Assembly: GCF_016909575.1 (NCBI RefSeq)
Contig: NZ_JAFBGA010000003.1
Location: forward strand, 372,001 to 436,000
Direction of reading: 5' to 3'
Length of the DNA stretch: 64,000 bases
DNA from: Streptomyces sp. HB132
Lineage (GTDB): Bacteria > Actinomycetota > Actinomycetes > Streptomycetales > Streptomycetaceae
In this document: positions 53,093-61,089 of the stretch, one piece after another
How the letters are laid out: every line of letters begins with the position of its first letter
Position numbering within the stretch: position 1 is the first letter of the stretch
Notes under the pieces: generated by a model
The model's database searches: none
Seen by the model: the letters and a program-made list of their open reading frames with translations, nothing else
Told to the model about the DNA's origin: nothing
Made by a program: the position numbers and the translations under genes

Positions 53093-53560
53093 TCAGATGC
53101 GGACCTGGACGGCGCGTGCCAGCCGGTCGTGGAGGCCGCGGCTGTCGCGGTCCCAGACGAGGGCCGGGATCACCAGGAGGAGGAGCACGCTCCGCAGGAC
53201 GACCCGCACGACGCCGAGCCGTCCGCCGTCCTCGGCGATGACCCGCAGGCCCAGGATCCGCTTGCCCGGGGTGGAACCCACGGTTGTGACCGTCAGGAGG
53301 CTCATGACGAGGAAGACGGCGAGCGCCCAGTTGCCGGCCGCCTGCTGGTCACCGCGAGCGAGCAGCCCGTATGCGATGACCATGCACAGGGCCCAGTCGA
53401 TGAAGAGTGCCCCGAAGCGCCGGCCGAGCGGGGCGACGGACCCCGGGCCCTCCTGGGGCAGACCGAGGCGTTCGCCCCGGTAACCGAAGTCGGCGCCCAT
53501 CTGCTCGGCGGCCGCGCGCGGCCCCGAGAGCCACGATCCGATTGCTTGCCTGTTGTCCAC
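53093..53560 (-). CDS. RDD-family membrane protein
   Basis: The 155-residue protein has a hydrophilic N-terminus (DNRQAIGSWLSGPR) and an RDD domain with PLGRRFGALFIDWALCMVIA. VGSTPGKRILGLRV follows, with a C-terminal helix and DRLARAVQV. Three membrane helices are predicted. The GTG at 53560 is chosen because it gives the homologous MDNRQAIGSW start. Its divergent neighbour is glnA. No transport substrate is known. Confidence 0.85.
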   Translation of the reverse strand: MDNRQAIGSWLSGPRAAAEQMGADFGYRGERLGLPQEGPGSVAPLGRRFGALFIDWALCMVIAYGLLARGDQQAAGNWALAVFLVMSLLTVTTVGSTPGKRILGLRVIAEDGGRLGVVRVVLRSVLLLLVIPALVWDRDSRGLHDRLARAVQVRI

Positions 53561-53645
53561 CCGTCCACGGTACTGCGCCCACGTTTGCACCTGGCCGGGC
53601 GGGGCACGGAACACGTCGCTGAGGTGCCGCCCGCAACCGGGCTGG

Positions 53646-53683
53646 TTAACTTGTGCGAAACAAATGGGTCATGCTGGAGAAAT
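53646..53683 (+). promoter_or_regulatory. GlnR binding site upstream of glnA (two boxes)
   Basis: TTAAC-n6-GAAAC-n6-GTCAT-n6-GAAAT fits the known GlnR pattern (gTnAc-n6-GaAAc repeated with 6-bp spacing) exactly in spacing. It is 100-135 bases before the glnA start, as in S. coelicolor, where GlnR controls glnA. Confidence 0.88.
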
Positions 53684-53781
53684 GCCGTCTGCCTATGGTC
53701 GGTCCAGCGTGTGCCACCGCACTGGCCGCACAGACGAGCTGCAACCCCGCCCTTTCCCGGGTCGGGAGTAGGAGGAGTTGG

Positions 53782-55191
53782 ATGTTCCAGAACGCCGACG
53801 AAGTCCAGAAGTACATCGCCGACAACGACGTCAAGTTCGTCGACGTCCGGTTCTGCGACCTGCCGGGTGTGATGCAGCACTTCACGATCCCGGCAGCGAC
53901 CTTCGACCCGGCCGAGGAACTGGCTTTCGACGGCTCGTCGATCCGCGGCTTCCAGGCCATCCACGAGTCGGACATGGCGCTCCGCGCGGACCTGTCCACG
54001 GCCCGTGTCGACCCGTTCCGCCGCGACAAGACGGTGAACGTCAACTTCTTCATCCACGACCCGATCACCGGCGAGCAGTACAGCCGTGACCCGCGGAACG
54101 TGGCCAAGAAGGCCGAGGCCTACCTCGCCTCGACCGGCATCGCCGACACCGCGTACTTCGGTCCCGAGGCCGAGTTCTACGTCTTCGACAACGTCCGCTT
54201 CCAGACGTCGGCGAACGAGAGCTTCTACCACATCGACTCCGAGGCCGGCGCCTGGAACACCGGTGCGGTCGAGAACAACCGGGGTTACAAGGTCCGCTAC
54301 AAGGGCGGCTACTTCCCGACCCCGCCGGTCGACCACTTCGCCGACCTGCGCGCCGAGATCTCCATGGAGCTGGACAAGAACGGCCTCCAGGTCGAGCGCC
54401 AGCACCACGAGGTCGGCACCGCCGGCCAGGCCGAGATCAACTACAAGTTCAACACGCTGCTCGCCGCGGCCGACGACCTGATGCTCTTCAAGTACATCGT
54501 GAAGAACGTCGCGTGGCGCAACGGCAAGACCGCGACCTTCATGCCGAAGCCGATCTTCGGTGACAACGGCTCGGGCATGCACGTCCACCAGTCCCTGTGG
54601 TCCGGCGGCTCCCCGCTGTTCTACGACGAGCAGGGCTACGCGGGCCTCTCGGACATGGCGCGCTACTACATCGGCGGCATCCTGAAGCACGCCCCGTCGC
54701 TGCTGGCGTTCACCAACCCGACGGTGAACTCCTACCACCGCCTGGTCCCGGGCTTCGAGGCCCCGGTCAACATGGTGTACTCGCAGCGCAACCGCTCCGC
54801 CGCGATGCGTATCCCGATCACGGGCTCCAACCCGAAGGCCAAGCGCGTCGAGTTCCGTGCCCCCGACCCGTCCTCGAACCCGTACCTGGCGTTCTCGGCC
54901 CTCCTGATGGCCGGCCTGGACGGCGTCAAGAACAAGATCGAGCCCCCGGAGCCGATCGACAAGGACCTCTACGAGCTGGCTCCCGAGGAGCACGCGGGCG
55001 TCCAGCAGGTCCCGACCTCGCTCCCGGCGGTCCTCGACGCGCTCGAGGCCGACCACGAGTACCTCCAGGCCGGCGGCGTCTTCACGCCCGACCTGATCGA
55101 GACGTGGATCGACTACAAGCGCACCCACGAGATCGCCCCGATCCAGCTGCGCCCGCACCCGCACGAGTTCGAGCTGTACTTCGACCTCTAG
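53782..55191 (+). CDS. glnA: Glutamine synthetase type I (GlnA)
   Basis: GlnA makes glutamine from glutamate and ammonia with ATP. The 469-residue GSI-beta enzyme has [17 protein letters not shown] at the N-terminus, the metal sites [10 protein letters not shown] and [12 protein letters not shown], the [21 protein letters not shown] loop and the NRSAAMRIP segment. The adenylylation tyrosine is Tyr397 in [10 protein letters not shown], so activity is expected to be tuned by adenylylation as well as by GlnR. AGGAGG SD before the ATG at 53782. A terminator follows. Confidence 0.97.
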   Translation: MFQNADEVQKYIADNDVKFVDVRFCDLPGVMQHFTIPAATFDPAEELAFDGSSIRGFQAIHESDMALRADLSTARVDPFRRDKTVNVNFFIHDPITGEQYSRDPRNVAKKAEAYLASTGIADTAYFGPEAEFYVFDNVRFQTSANESFYHIDSEAGAWNTGAVENNRGYKVRYKGGYFPTPPVDHFADLRAEISMELDKNGLQVERQHHEVGTAGQAEINYKFNTLLAAADDLMLFKYIVKNVAWRNGKTATFMPKPIFGDNGSGMHVHQSLWSGGSPLFYDEQGYAGLSDMARYYIGGILKHAPSLLAFTNPTVNSYHRLVPGFEAPVNMVYSQRNRSAAMRIPITGSNPKAKRVEFRAPDPSSNPYLAFSALLMAGLDGVKNKIEPPEPIDKDLYELAPEEHAGVQQVPTSLPAVLDALEADHEYLQAGGVFTPDLIETWIDYKRTHEIAPIQLRPHPHEFELYFDL

Positions 55192-55207
55192 GGATCACGA
55201 GTTCACA

Positions 55208-55255
55208 GCACGCCGAAGGCCGCCGTCCCGTTCGGGGCGTCGGCCTTCGGCGTGC
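55208..55255. terminator. glnA / acyltransferase convergent terminator
   Basis: A perfect 15-bp stem (55208-55222 with 55241-55255) with an 18-nt loop. Confidence 0.88.
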
Positions 55256-55277
55256 CCGGGGGCTGCGGGTCGCTCGG

Positions 55278-57089
55278 TCAGTCCGCGAGCAGTCCGCGCA
55301 GTTCGGCGACGGCCTCGCGGAGGTGTTCCGCGAAGGCGTGCATCTGGTCCGCCACCGCGCGCGGGGTGCTCAGGTAGAGGTTGAAGCGGTCCGGCAGCAG
55401 GACGTAGGCGACGCCGATGCACTTGCTGCTCGTCGAGCCGAAGCCGAAGTACTGGATGTTCTCGGACGGGGCCGAGCTGGTGCTCAGGTAGTCGTCCCGC
55501 ATGGTGAGCCAGCCCGGGGAGCGGTAGAGGGCGGGCTGTTCGGTGATGCCGAGCGCGGTGCCGCGGCGGCGCTGGATGAGCTCCAGCTCCCAGAGGTGCT
55601 GCTCGGGGGCCTGACCCGTCTGGCATTCCTTCGCGCGGGTCACATGGGCGGACGCGGCGGCCCGGAAGGCGGCGCGGCGCGTATCGCGGTCGGCGGCGGG
55701 ATCGTCCATCGCCGCGACGAAGGCGGGCATCTCGGGGGTGATGACGCGCATCGCCTCGGTACGTCCGTGGCGGTACTGGCGGGTGGCGATGGACTCGTAG
55801 GTGGCGCCCAGGTGGCCCTTGGCCCGCTGGTGGGCCAGCTGGTAGGCGGCCTGGACGAAGGCGTCCGGGGACACTCCGAGCGCCTTGGCCGCCGAGCTGC
55901 CGAAATCGCCGAACGACACGGTGCGGGTGGCGGTGTCGTTCCCGTACGCGGCGAACGCCTCGGCGGCAGAGCGCACCTGCGCCTGGAGGGACGCGTCCAG
56001 GCCGAAGGCCAGCGGTCGCGGCACCGGCACGCCCTGGGCACGCGCCCCGGAGCGGAGGGAGTGCTCGTCGGGCGGGGTGCCGAGCAGGGCGTCGGTGAAG
56101 CTGAGGACGGTCGTCCCGTCCAGCTCGCAGTGCTCGACGTTGATGCCGGCCCGGCCGTCGGCGTAGACGACGAAGGAGACGGCCTTGTCGAACCAGCGGT
56201 TGCCGCGGTCCCCGTGGAGCAGTTCGTCGCAGGCGGCCTGGGTGTCCTCGGGTGCGAAGTCCTCCAGGCAGACGCAGAAGAGGGCGGTCTCGATGTCGTC
56301 CAGTGTCCGGGCGTTGGCGGGGTGGCCGTCGACGAGGGACGCGCGGGCGGCCGCCCACTCCGCCCTCGCCATGGTGGTGAGGTGTCCCGCCCGGTCCTCC
56401 TCCGCCGTGTGGACGTCTGCCTTGGTGACGGCGCGCAGCCCGGCCTCGATCTCGTCGAGACGGTGCGGGACACCGTCCGGGCCGAGCACGTCGAGCCGGA
56501 ACATGGTGCCCCGGAAGAACACCACGATGTGCCGGGCCGTGGACGGTCCGGGCGCCTGCTCGCTGTACGGGGCGCGCACCGTGTCCAGCGGCACACCGGG
56601 AATGCGGGTCGTGGAGAAGAGGTACGCGTTCTGCACCATCGACTGGGGTACGCCGCGCTGCTCGACCGGCGCGATCAGCCCCTCGTCGAGCTGCCGCTTG
56701 TAGTGCAGCGCGCCCGCGACGAGGCCGGCCGCCCGTTCGAGCTGTCCCTGACCGGTGTCCTGGAACAGGAAGAAGAAGTTGGCGTTGAGCGCGATCCGGT
56801 CCCGGCGGCCGAGGTAGCGGTACGGCCAGAAGGTGTCGAGCCAGCTGTGCACACCCTCCGTCGCGTCGTACTCCTCCAGTGCCTCGTGCAGGGTCCGGCC
56901 GGGGCCGCCGGGCCGCAGGAAGGCGGTGACCTCGGCCTCCGTCGCCGCCAGCTCCTCTGCGTTCAGCAGTGGCGCGCACCAGGCGAGGAACCTCTCGCAG
57001 CTGGCTTCGAGCGTGGGCAGCGGCACGCGCGGGAGGCCGCCCTCACGGGCGAAGGTCGCGTCGGATGCTGCTTCCTGGCTGACGTTCAA
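55278..57089 (-). CDS. Choline/carnitine O-acyltransferase family protein
   Basis: This 603-residue protein has the architecture of the carnitine acyltransferase family, common in eukaryotes and rare in bacteria. LPRVPLPTLEASCERFLAWC opens the fold, and YLGRRDRIALNANFFFLF and ARHIVVFFRGTMFRLDV follow. The catalytic His is His320 in GINVEHCELDGTTV, and the substrate-binding STS-type strand is YLSTSSAPSENIQYFGFGST. Members transfer acyl groups between CoA and the hydroxyl of carnitine or choline. The start is the TTG at 57089. It is the last gene of a three-gene operon with a methyltransferase and an Fe/2OG oxygenase, so its acceptor may be a hydroxylated betaine made by those enzymes. Confidence 0.85.
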   Translation of the reverse strand: MNVSQEAASDATFAREGGLPRVPLPTLEASCERFLAWCAPLLNAEELAATEAEVTAFLRPGGPGRTLHEALEEYDATEGVHSWLDTFWPYRYLGRRDRIALNANFFFLFQDTGQGQLERAAGLVAGALHYKRQLDEGLIAPVEQRGVPQSMVQNAYLFSTTRIPGVPLDTVRAPYSEQAPGPSTARHIVVFFRGTMFRLDVLGPDGVPHRLDEIEAGLRAVTKADVHTAEEDRAGHLTTMARAEWAAARASLVDGHPANARTLDDIETALFCVCLEDFAPEDTQAACDELLHGDRGNRWFDKAVSFVVYADGRAGINVEHCELDGTTVLSFTDALLGTPPDEHSLRSGARAQGVPVPRPLAFGLDASLQAQVRSAAEAFAAYGNDTATRTVSFGDFGSSAAKALGVSPDAFVQAAYQLAHQRAKGHLGATYESIATRQYRHGRTEAMRVITPEMPAFVAAMDDPAADRDTRRAAFRAAASAHVTRAKECQTGQAPEQHLWELELIQRRRGTALGITEQPALYRSPGWLTMRDDYLSTSSAPSENIQYFGFGSTSSKCIGVAYVLLPDRFNLYLSTPRAVADQMHAFAEHLREAVAELRGLLAD

Positions 57090-57125
57090 TGCGGCTCTCT
57101 TCTCGGTGAGTGGGGATGGGAGGGG

Positions 57126-57932
57126 CTACCTGTGCTGCGGCCTGGAGAGATAGAGCTGAGCGTAGAGCCAGCCGTCCTCCTCGAGGCCGCACGCGTCCAC
57201 GCCGGCTGCGGCCAGGCTGTCCAGGACGCCCCGCTGTTCCTGCGGGCCCGCGAACCGCCGCTGTTTGAAGACCTCGTCGACCCGGGCCGTCCGGTAGCCC
57301 AGCTCGGCCAGGGCTGCCTCGACGGGCTCGAAGGGGAACATCCGCAGCACGAAGTGCGCCATCCAGGGGAGGTGGCCGTCCTGTGCGCGGACGACGCGTG
57401 TGAGGGTGCGTTCGGTGACGTAGCCGATGCATCCCGTGGAGATCACCAGGTCCGTCCCGGCGAGCAGGTCCCGCTGCGCGGGGGTGGGGTCGTCCGACTC
57501 CAGGTCCGCGTTGACGGTGTCGTCGAGGAATCCGGCCTCGTGCGCGTAGGCCAGTGCGCCGGTGGAGGCGTCCAGGCCGGTGAAGCGGAGTCCGTGCGCG
57601 GGGCTTCGGGAGCGGGAGAGGTCCTGGTCGCGTGCCAGCAGTCCGGCACGGGAGGCGGGGCCGGTGCCGTCGTAGCGCGCGTACAGCTCGTCCATGGTGA
57701 GGTCGTACTTCAGCAGGGCGGCGTTGATCCCGTAGGAGCAGCCGATGTCCAGCACGCGCGGGAGCGGGACCTGTTCGGTCTCCCGGTACTCCTTGATGAG
57801 CTTCTCGAAGTAGGGCTTGGCCAGTTGGGGGACGCGGTAGCCGAGCGGGCGGAGCACCTGGAAGTACGTGCGCGGGTCTGGCGCGGTGTAGATGTGGTCC
57901 AGCGAGACTTTTCCGGACGCGTCGAGACGCAA
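57126..57932 (-). CDS. Class I SAM-dependent methyltransferase (acyltransferase/oxygenase operon)
   Basis: The 268-residue protein has SAM motif I PRVLDIGCSYGINAALLKYD at residues 58-77, an acidic residue in FTGLDASTGALAYAHEAG, and the post-motif GTDLVISTGCIGYVTERTL. The short N-terminal segment DHIYTAPDPRTYFQVLRPLGY may form a lid. The start is most likely the TTG at 57932, with AAGGAG eight bases upstream; no ATG or GTG fits. It is 36 bases upstream of the acyltransferase and 58 bases downstream of the oxygenase. Substrate unknown; N-methylation of a hydroxy amino acid is a hypothesis from context. Confidence 0.85.
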   Translation of the reverse strand: MRLDASGKVSLDHIYTAPDPRTYFQVLRPLGYRVPQLAKPYFEKLIKEYRETEQVPLPRVLDIGCSYGINAALLKYDLTMDELYARYDGTGPASRAGLLARDQDLSRSRSPAHGLRFTGLDASTGALAYAHEAGFLDDTVNADLESDDPTPAQRDLLAGTDLVISTGCIGYVTERTLTRVVRAQDGHLPWMAHFVLRMFPFEPVEAALAELGYRTARVDEVFKQRRFAGPQEQRGVLDSLAAAGVDACGLEEDGWLYAQLYLSRPQHR

Positions 57933-57990
57933 GGGGGCTGCTCCTTGGTGGGTGGCGTGCGGTGCGGGATCTGTCTGCGCGGGGCCGTCG

Positions 57991-58854
57991 TCAGTCCAGC
58001 AGCCGGTCGCTCCGTACGGCCCGTCCTTCGGCGGCCAGGTGTTCGGGCAGGACACGTCCGAAGAGCTGCCGGGTCCGTGCCACGCTCCCGATGACACCGG
58101 GGCGCTCGCTGTAGGCGAAGATCGCACAGTGTCGTGCGACGTCGCCCTGGACGGGACTGACGCGGTGCAGCGAGTAGCGGCCCTTGAACAGCTGGAGGTC
58201 GCCCGGCCGGAGTGGCAGCCGGTCGCCCCGGGTCCTGCCGTCCAGTACGTCGCGGACGTCGTCGAAGCGCTCGTCCTCGGCGGACCTGATGTTCGGGCAG
58301 TACTCGAACTCACCACCCGCCGCAGCCTGTTGGGTGAGCATGCTGACGGTGTACTCGTTGGTGTCGAAGTGCCAGGGGTGTTCCATGCCGGGACGTACGA
58401 CGTTGAGCACGAGCCCGGACAGCGGGTCGGCGAGCTCGTGCAGGTGCGGCAGTCCGAAGCATTCGGCGACGAGCCGCTGGAACAGCGTGTGCCCGTAGAG
58501 CCGGGCGATCAGGGCCCCCCGGGGGATGCGGTCGCGTGCGACGAACGCGTTGCCGCGCTGGAGGGTGCGGCGGCCGGGGTGGTTCTCGGGGAGGTCCGCG
58601 TCCACGGGGATGTTGTAGACGTTGACCGTCTCGACGTCGTAGTACGCCTGGGGCGCGAGGGCGGCGCATTCCTCGCGCAGCGTCCTGTGGAGCGACGGGC
58701 GGACGAAGTCCGGCAGTACGGTGCAGCCGACCGTGGCGAGTTCGTGTCTCGCACGTGCCACCACCGACCGGACTTCGGCGCTTCCGGGGTCCGACAAGGG
58801 GTAGCGGTCCGTGTCGACCACCTGGTCGAGCGTGATGGCTTGCAGAGTGCTCAT
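57991..58854 (-). CDS. Fe(II)/2-oxoglutarate-dependent oxygenase, ArpA/HalD-BesD family, hydroxylase-type
   Basis: The 287-residue protein matches the ArpA/HalD-BesD family of 2OG oxygenases that act on free amino acids. The iron ligands are His162 and Asp164 (PWHFDTNEYTVSM) and His230 (YSLHRVSP), and Arg241 (ARHCAIFAYSE) can hold 2-oxoglutarate. In the halogenases of this family the Asp is Gly or Ala, so the retained HxD predicts hydroxylation. The ATG at 58854 has GGAGAGGG upstream and begins the operon; the longer frame upstream is rejected. The product may feed the methyltransferase and acyltransferase encoded downstream. Confidence 0.87.
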   Translation of the reverse strand: MSTLQAITLDQVVDTDRYPLSDPGSAEVRSVVARARHELATVGCTVLPDFVRPSLHRTLREECAALAPQAYYDVETVNVYNIPVDADLPENHPGRRTLQRGNAFVARDRIPRGALIARLYGHTLFQRLVAECFGLPHLHELADPLSGLVLNVVRPGMEHPWHFDTNEYTVSMLTQQAAAGGEFEYCPNIRSAEDERFDDVRDVLDGRTRGDRLPLRPGDLQLFKGRYSLHRVSPVQGDVARHCAIFAYSERPGVIGSVARTRQLFGRVLPEHLAAEGRAVRSDRLLD

Positions 58855-58888
58855 ACGACCCTCTCCACGCGCACGTCGGTAACTCAAC

Positions 58889-58947
58889 TGACGAGTAACA
58901 GAGTTGAAGTTCCCACAGCGCCGCTGTGTTGTCTGTGACTCGTCACA
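58889..58947. promoter_or_regulatory. Promoter/operator cluster of the oxygenase operon
   Basis: Between the oxygenase gene and the FGE-like gene lie several related sites. TGTGAC-TC-GTCACA (58934-58947) is a perfect palindrome. TGACGAGT (58889-58896) is the exact inverse of ACTCGTCA (58938-58945). GTAAC-n6-GAAGT (58895-58910) has GlnR half-site spacing. The region is AT-richer than its surroundings. Confidence 0.5.
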
Positions 58948-58996
58948 CTTCCGGACCGCTCGGGCAGTGGTCAGGGCCGTTTCCGGCCGTGTCCGG

Positions 58997-59803
58997 TCAG
59001 TCCAGGTCGATGACGGGACGTGCGTTGAAGTCCTCGAACATGTCCTCCCCCTCGGGACCTTCGAGGAATTCGGCGGTGGAGGGATTGCGGTTGGCGGTGG
59101 CCAGCGGCAGCCATTCGAGCAGCGTGCCGTAGCCGCCGCAGGCCGCCTCTCCCCCGTCACCGCCGTATACGGAGCCCGGATCGGAGGTCATCTCGGCGCT
59201 GCCGTAGACGTCGAAGCCGAGGTGCAGTCCGAAGGCGTTCGGCAGGCGGTGGGGGCCCTGCCCGTCGCCGTAGGGGGACACGTCGGCCGGGAAGGCGTCG
59301 CCCCAGCGGAACAGCGTGCGGGCGCCGGCTCCGCAGGCGTGCTCCCACTCGTCGGGGCGAGGCAGGCGCAGACCGTCCACGGCGAGCACCTCCGCGACCA
59401 GCGCGGGTACTTCGGGGAGCTTTCTGGGCTCCACCGCCATCAGTACTGCGGGCAGGACGACCGTACGCGGCGGGGTCATCACCCGCGCGAGATGTGCGCG
59501 CGGGTCCGTCTCGAAGCCGAAGCCGCCCGCGAGGCTCTCCTCACGGTAGGAGACGAGCTGCTCGGGCAGCGGCTGCCAGGCGTCGACGTCGAAGCCGACG
59601 GTCACCTCGCCCCCGGGGACCAGGGTGTACAGCTCACCGCTCCGCTCGATGACCGCATTGTGACCGACACCGCCGGGGTGCGGGGAGGTGTCCAACCGCA
59701 GGAGGCGGCCGCCCGCCCGCCGGGCGGCTTCCTCGGCGTGGCGCCCGGCGGCGGCCGTGTCCAGGGTCCGCCAGCGGGCGAGGGTCAGGTCGGCGAGAGA
59801 CAT
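58997..59803 (-). CDS. FGE-sulfatase/SUMF1-like domain protein
   Basis: The 268-residue protein has the C-terminal FGE-like signature VDGLRLPRPDEWEHACGAGA, followed by TLFRWGDAFPADVSPYGD and PNAFGLHL. This fold is shared by formylglycine-generating enzymes, EgtB-type sulfoxide synthases and many binding proteins. The active-site cysteines of true FGE are not evident, so catalysis of that type is unlikely. The start is the ATG at 59803 (MSLADLTLARW). It lies upstream of the oxygenase operon on the same strand but has its own 142-base promoter gap, so co-regulation is uncertain. Confidence 0.75.
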   Translation of the reverse strand: MSLADLTLARWRTLDTAAAGRHAEEAARRAGGRLLRLDTSPHPGGVGHNAVIERSGELYTLVPGGEVTVGFDVDAWQPLPEQLVSYREESLAGGFGFETDPRAHLARVMTPPRTVVLPAVLMAVEPRKLPEVPALVAEVLAVDGLRLPRPDEWEHACGAGARTLFRWGDAFPADVSPYGDGQGPHRLPNAFGLHLGFDVYGSAEMTSDPGSVYGGDGGEAACGGYGTLLEWLPLATANRNPSTAEFLEGPEGEDMFEDFNARPVIDLD

Positions 59804-59854
59804 GGCGTGCAGTCTCGCAGGCGTCGCCGGCACCCCGAGTGGGAGGGCCGTGCG

Positions 59855-60202
59855 GTGGCGGACCCGGCCGGGCGGACCGACTCCGGGTGCTATGAGCCGG
59901 CCTCAGCACCCGCGGATCGCACGGTCCGGGTCCGCCACAAGGTGACGGGGACGGCGAAGGACGTGTCCATCACCTACAGCACCTGTCGCGGCGGCGAAGT
60001 GTCGACGAGCCAGGTGACCTCGAAGCGTCTGCCGTGGACGAAGGACGTGGACACCAAGGGCTTCGCACGAGGCGGCACCCTGGTCGTCGTGCTCGGGGAG
60101 TCGGGCGGCAAGGTGGTGTGCTCGGTGACGGTGGACGACGACGCGTCTCGCACGTCCACGGCGTCCGGGGCGTTCGCCACTGCGACCTGCAGCGGCTTCT
60201 GA
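59855..60202 (+). pseudogene. MmpS-like extracytoplasmic domain lacking a signal peptide
   Basis: Residues from VRVRHKVTGTAKDVSITYST onward, through KRLPWTKDVDTKGFARGGTL and a Cys pair (VVCSVTV...ATCSGF), resemble the beta-sandwich of MmpS-like or secreted Streptomyces lipoproteins. The only start in this frame, the GTG at 59855, gives no signal peptide or lipobox, and no better N-terminus is visible in neighbouring frames. It is therefore probably an N-terminally decayed copy, or a gene with a start I cannot see. Convergent with the 89-residue gene. Confidence 0.5.
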
Positions 60203-60239
60203 GTCCGAGGCCGTCGCCGGACGGGGCTGAGAGGCCGTA

Positions 60240-60269
60240 CCCGTGCCCCGGAGTTCCCCGGGGCACGGG
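60240..60269. terminator. Bidirectional terminator
   Basis: A perfect 12-bp stem (CCCGTGCCCCGG and its complement) with an AGTTCC loop between convergent genes. Confidence 0.85.
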
Positions 60270-60277
60270 CGGTCGTG

Positions 60278-60547
60278 TCAGCGGCCGTGGCGGATCAGTG
60301 CGCGGACCATGCGGCAGGTGGTGTCGGACGGCGGGTGGATGGCGAGGCGGTCCGCCGTCGCACGGATACGGCGGTTGTCGGCGCTCGACGGCTGGTACAC
60401 GCCGGTGTCGAGCAGGGCGATCGCCAGGCGCATGGCCTTCAGGCGGCGGTTGTGGGAGACGTACCACTCGCGGGGCCGGCCCGCGGGGAGCGGCTTCTTC
60501 CGCAGCGGCTTGTGGAGCGGCTCGGTCGTGACTGTGGCAACGGCCAT
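60278..60547 (-). CDS. Small basic conserved hypothetical protein, 89 aa
   Basis: The protein begins MAVATVTTEPLHKPLRKKPL and continues with a strongly basic helical region (YVSHNRRLKAMRLAIALLD) and ends MVRALIRHGR. AGGAGG eight bases before the ATG at 60547 supports this start over the TTG two codons earlier. The charge suggests nucleic-acid or ribosome association, but no domain is recognised. It is a common Streptomyces protein near glnII. Divergent from the ArsC-like gene. Confidence 0.75.
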   Translation of the reverse strand: MAVATVTTEPLHKPLRKKPLPAGRPREWYVSHNRRLKAMRLAIALLDTGVYQPSSADNRRIRATADRLAIHPPSDTTCRMVRALIRHGR

Positions 60548-60667
60548 CGGCAACCTCCTGGCACGGTGGTGGAACCCTCACGAACTCCCCCTATTCTACT
60601 GCCCATCACTGACAATCGCCCCTGGCCAGAGGCTATTTCGAGGTTCCCTCCCGGTACTCTGGGCCAC

Positions 60668-61027
60668 ATGGAGATCTGGATCAATCCCGCCTGTTCCAAG
60701 TGCCGCAGCGCGGTGAGCCTGCTCGACGCCGAGGGCGCCGACTACACCGTCCGCCGTTACCTGGAGGACGTGCCGTCCCCCGAGGAGATCCGGGCCGTAC
60801 TCGACCGCCTCGGGCTGGAGCCGTGGGACATCACCCGCACCCAGGAGGCGGAGGCAGCGGAACTCGGGGTCGAGGGCTGGCCGAAGGACGCCGGTTCGCG
60901 CGAGCGGTGGATCACGGCGTTGGCGGAACACCCGAAGCTGATCCAGCGGCCGATCATCACCGCGCAGGACGGTTCGGCGGTGGTGGCCAGGTCGGACGAG
61001 GCCGTACGGGACGCTCTGGGGCGCTGA
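60668..61027 (+). CDS. ArsC/Spx-family thioredoxin-fold protein
   Basis: The 119-residue protein has the ArsC-family fold: MEIWINPACSKCRSAVSLLD gives a Cys9-x2-Cys12 redox motif after the first strand, then RRYLEDVPSPEEIRAVLDRLG and LIQRPIITAQDGSAVVARSD, with the conserved Arg-Pro. True ArsC has a single Cys with distal arginines, so this CxxC form may be a thiol oxidoreductase instead. The ATG at 60668 follows closely on a weak SD. It stands alone. Confidence 0.87.
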   Translation: MEIWINPACSKCRSAVSLLDAEGADYTVRRYLEDVPSPEEIRAVLDRLGLEPWDITRTQEAEAAELGVEGWPKDAGSRERWITALAEHPKLIQRPIITAQDGSAVVARSDEAVRDALGR

Positions 61028-61089
61028 GCGAGGGCTCGGACCGAGCCTGATCCGGCTCCGCACGCACCGGGCGAGCGCGCCGGTCCCGC

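Noticed and set aside
53566..53781. The plus-strand frame running from 53653 into glnA
   Set aside because: It overlaps the GlnR boxes, and the GlnA N-terminus with an AGGAGG site starts at 53782.
54597..58094. A very long plus-strand frame (over 1100 codons) opposite the acyltransferase operon
   Set aside because: Its product is low-complexity and without domains, while the minus strand encodes three well-recognised enzymes. It is an antisense artefact of high GC.
58934..58947. Reading TGTGAC-TC-GTCACA as a CRP site
   Set aside because: The half-site spacing is 4 bases between TGTGA and TCACA rather than the 6 of a CRP site, so it is reported only as an unassigned palindrome.
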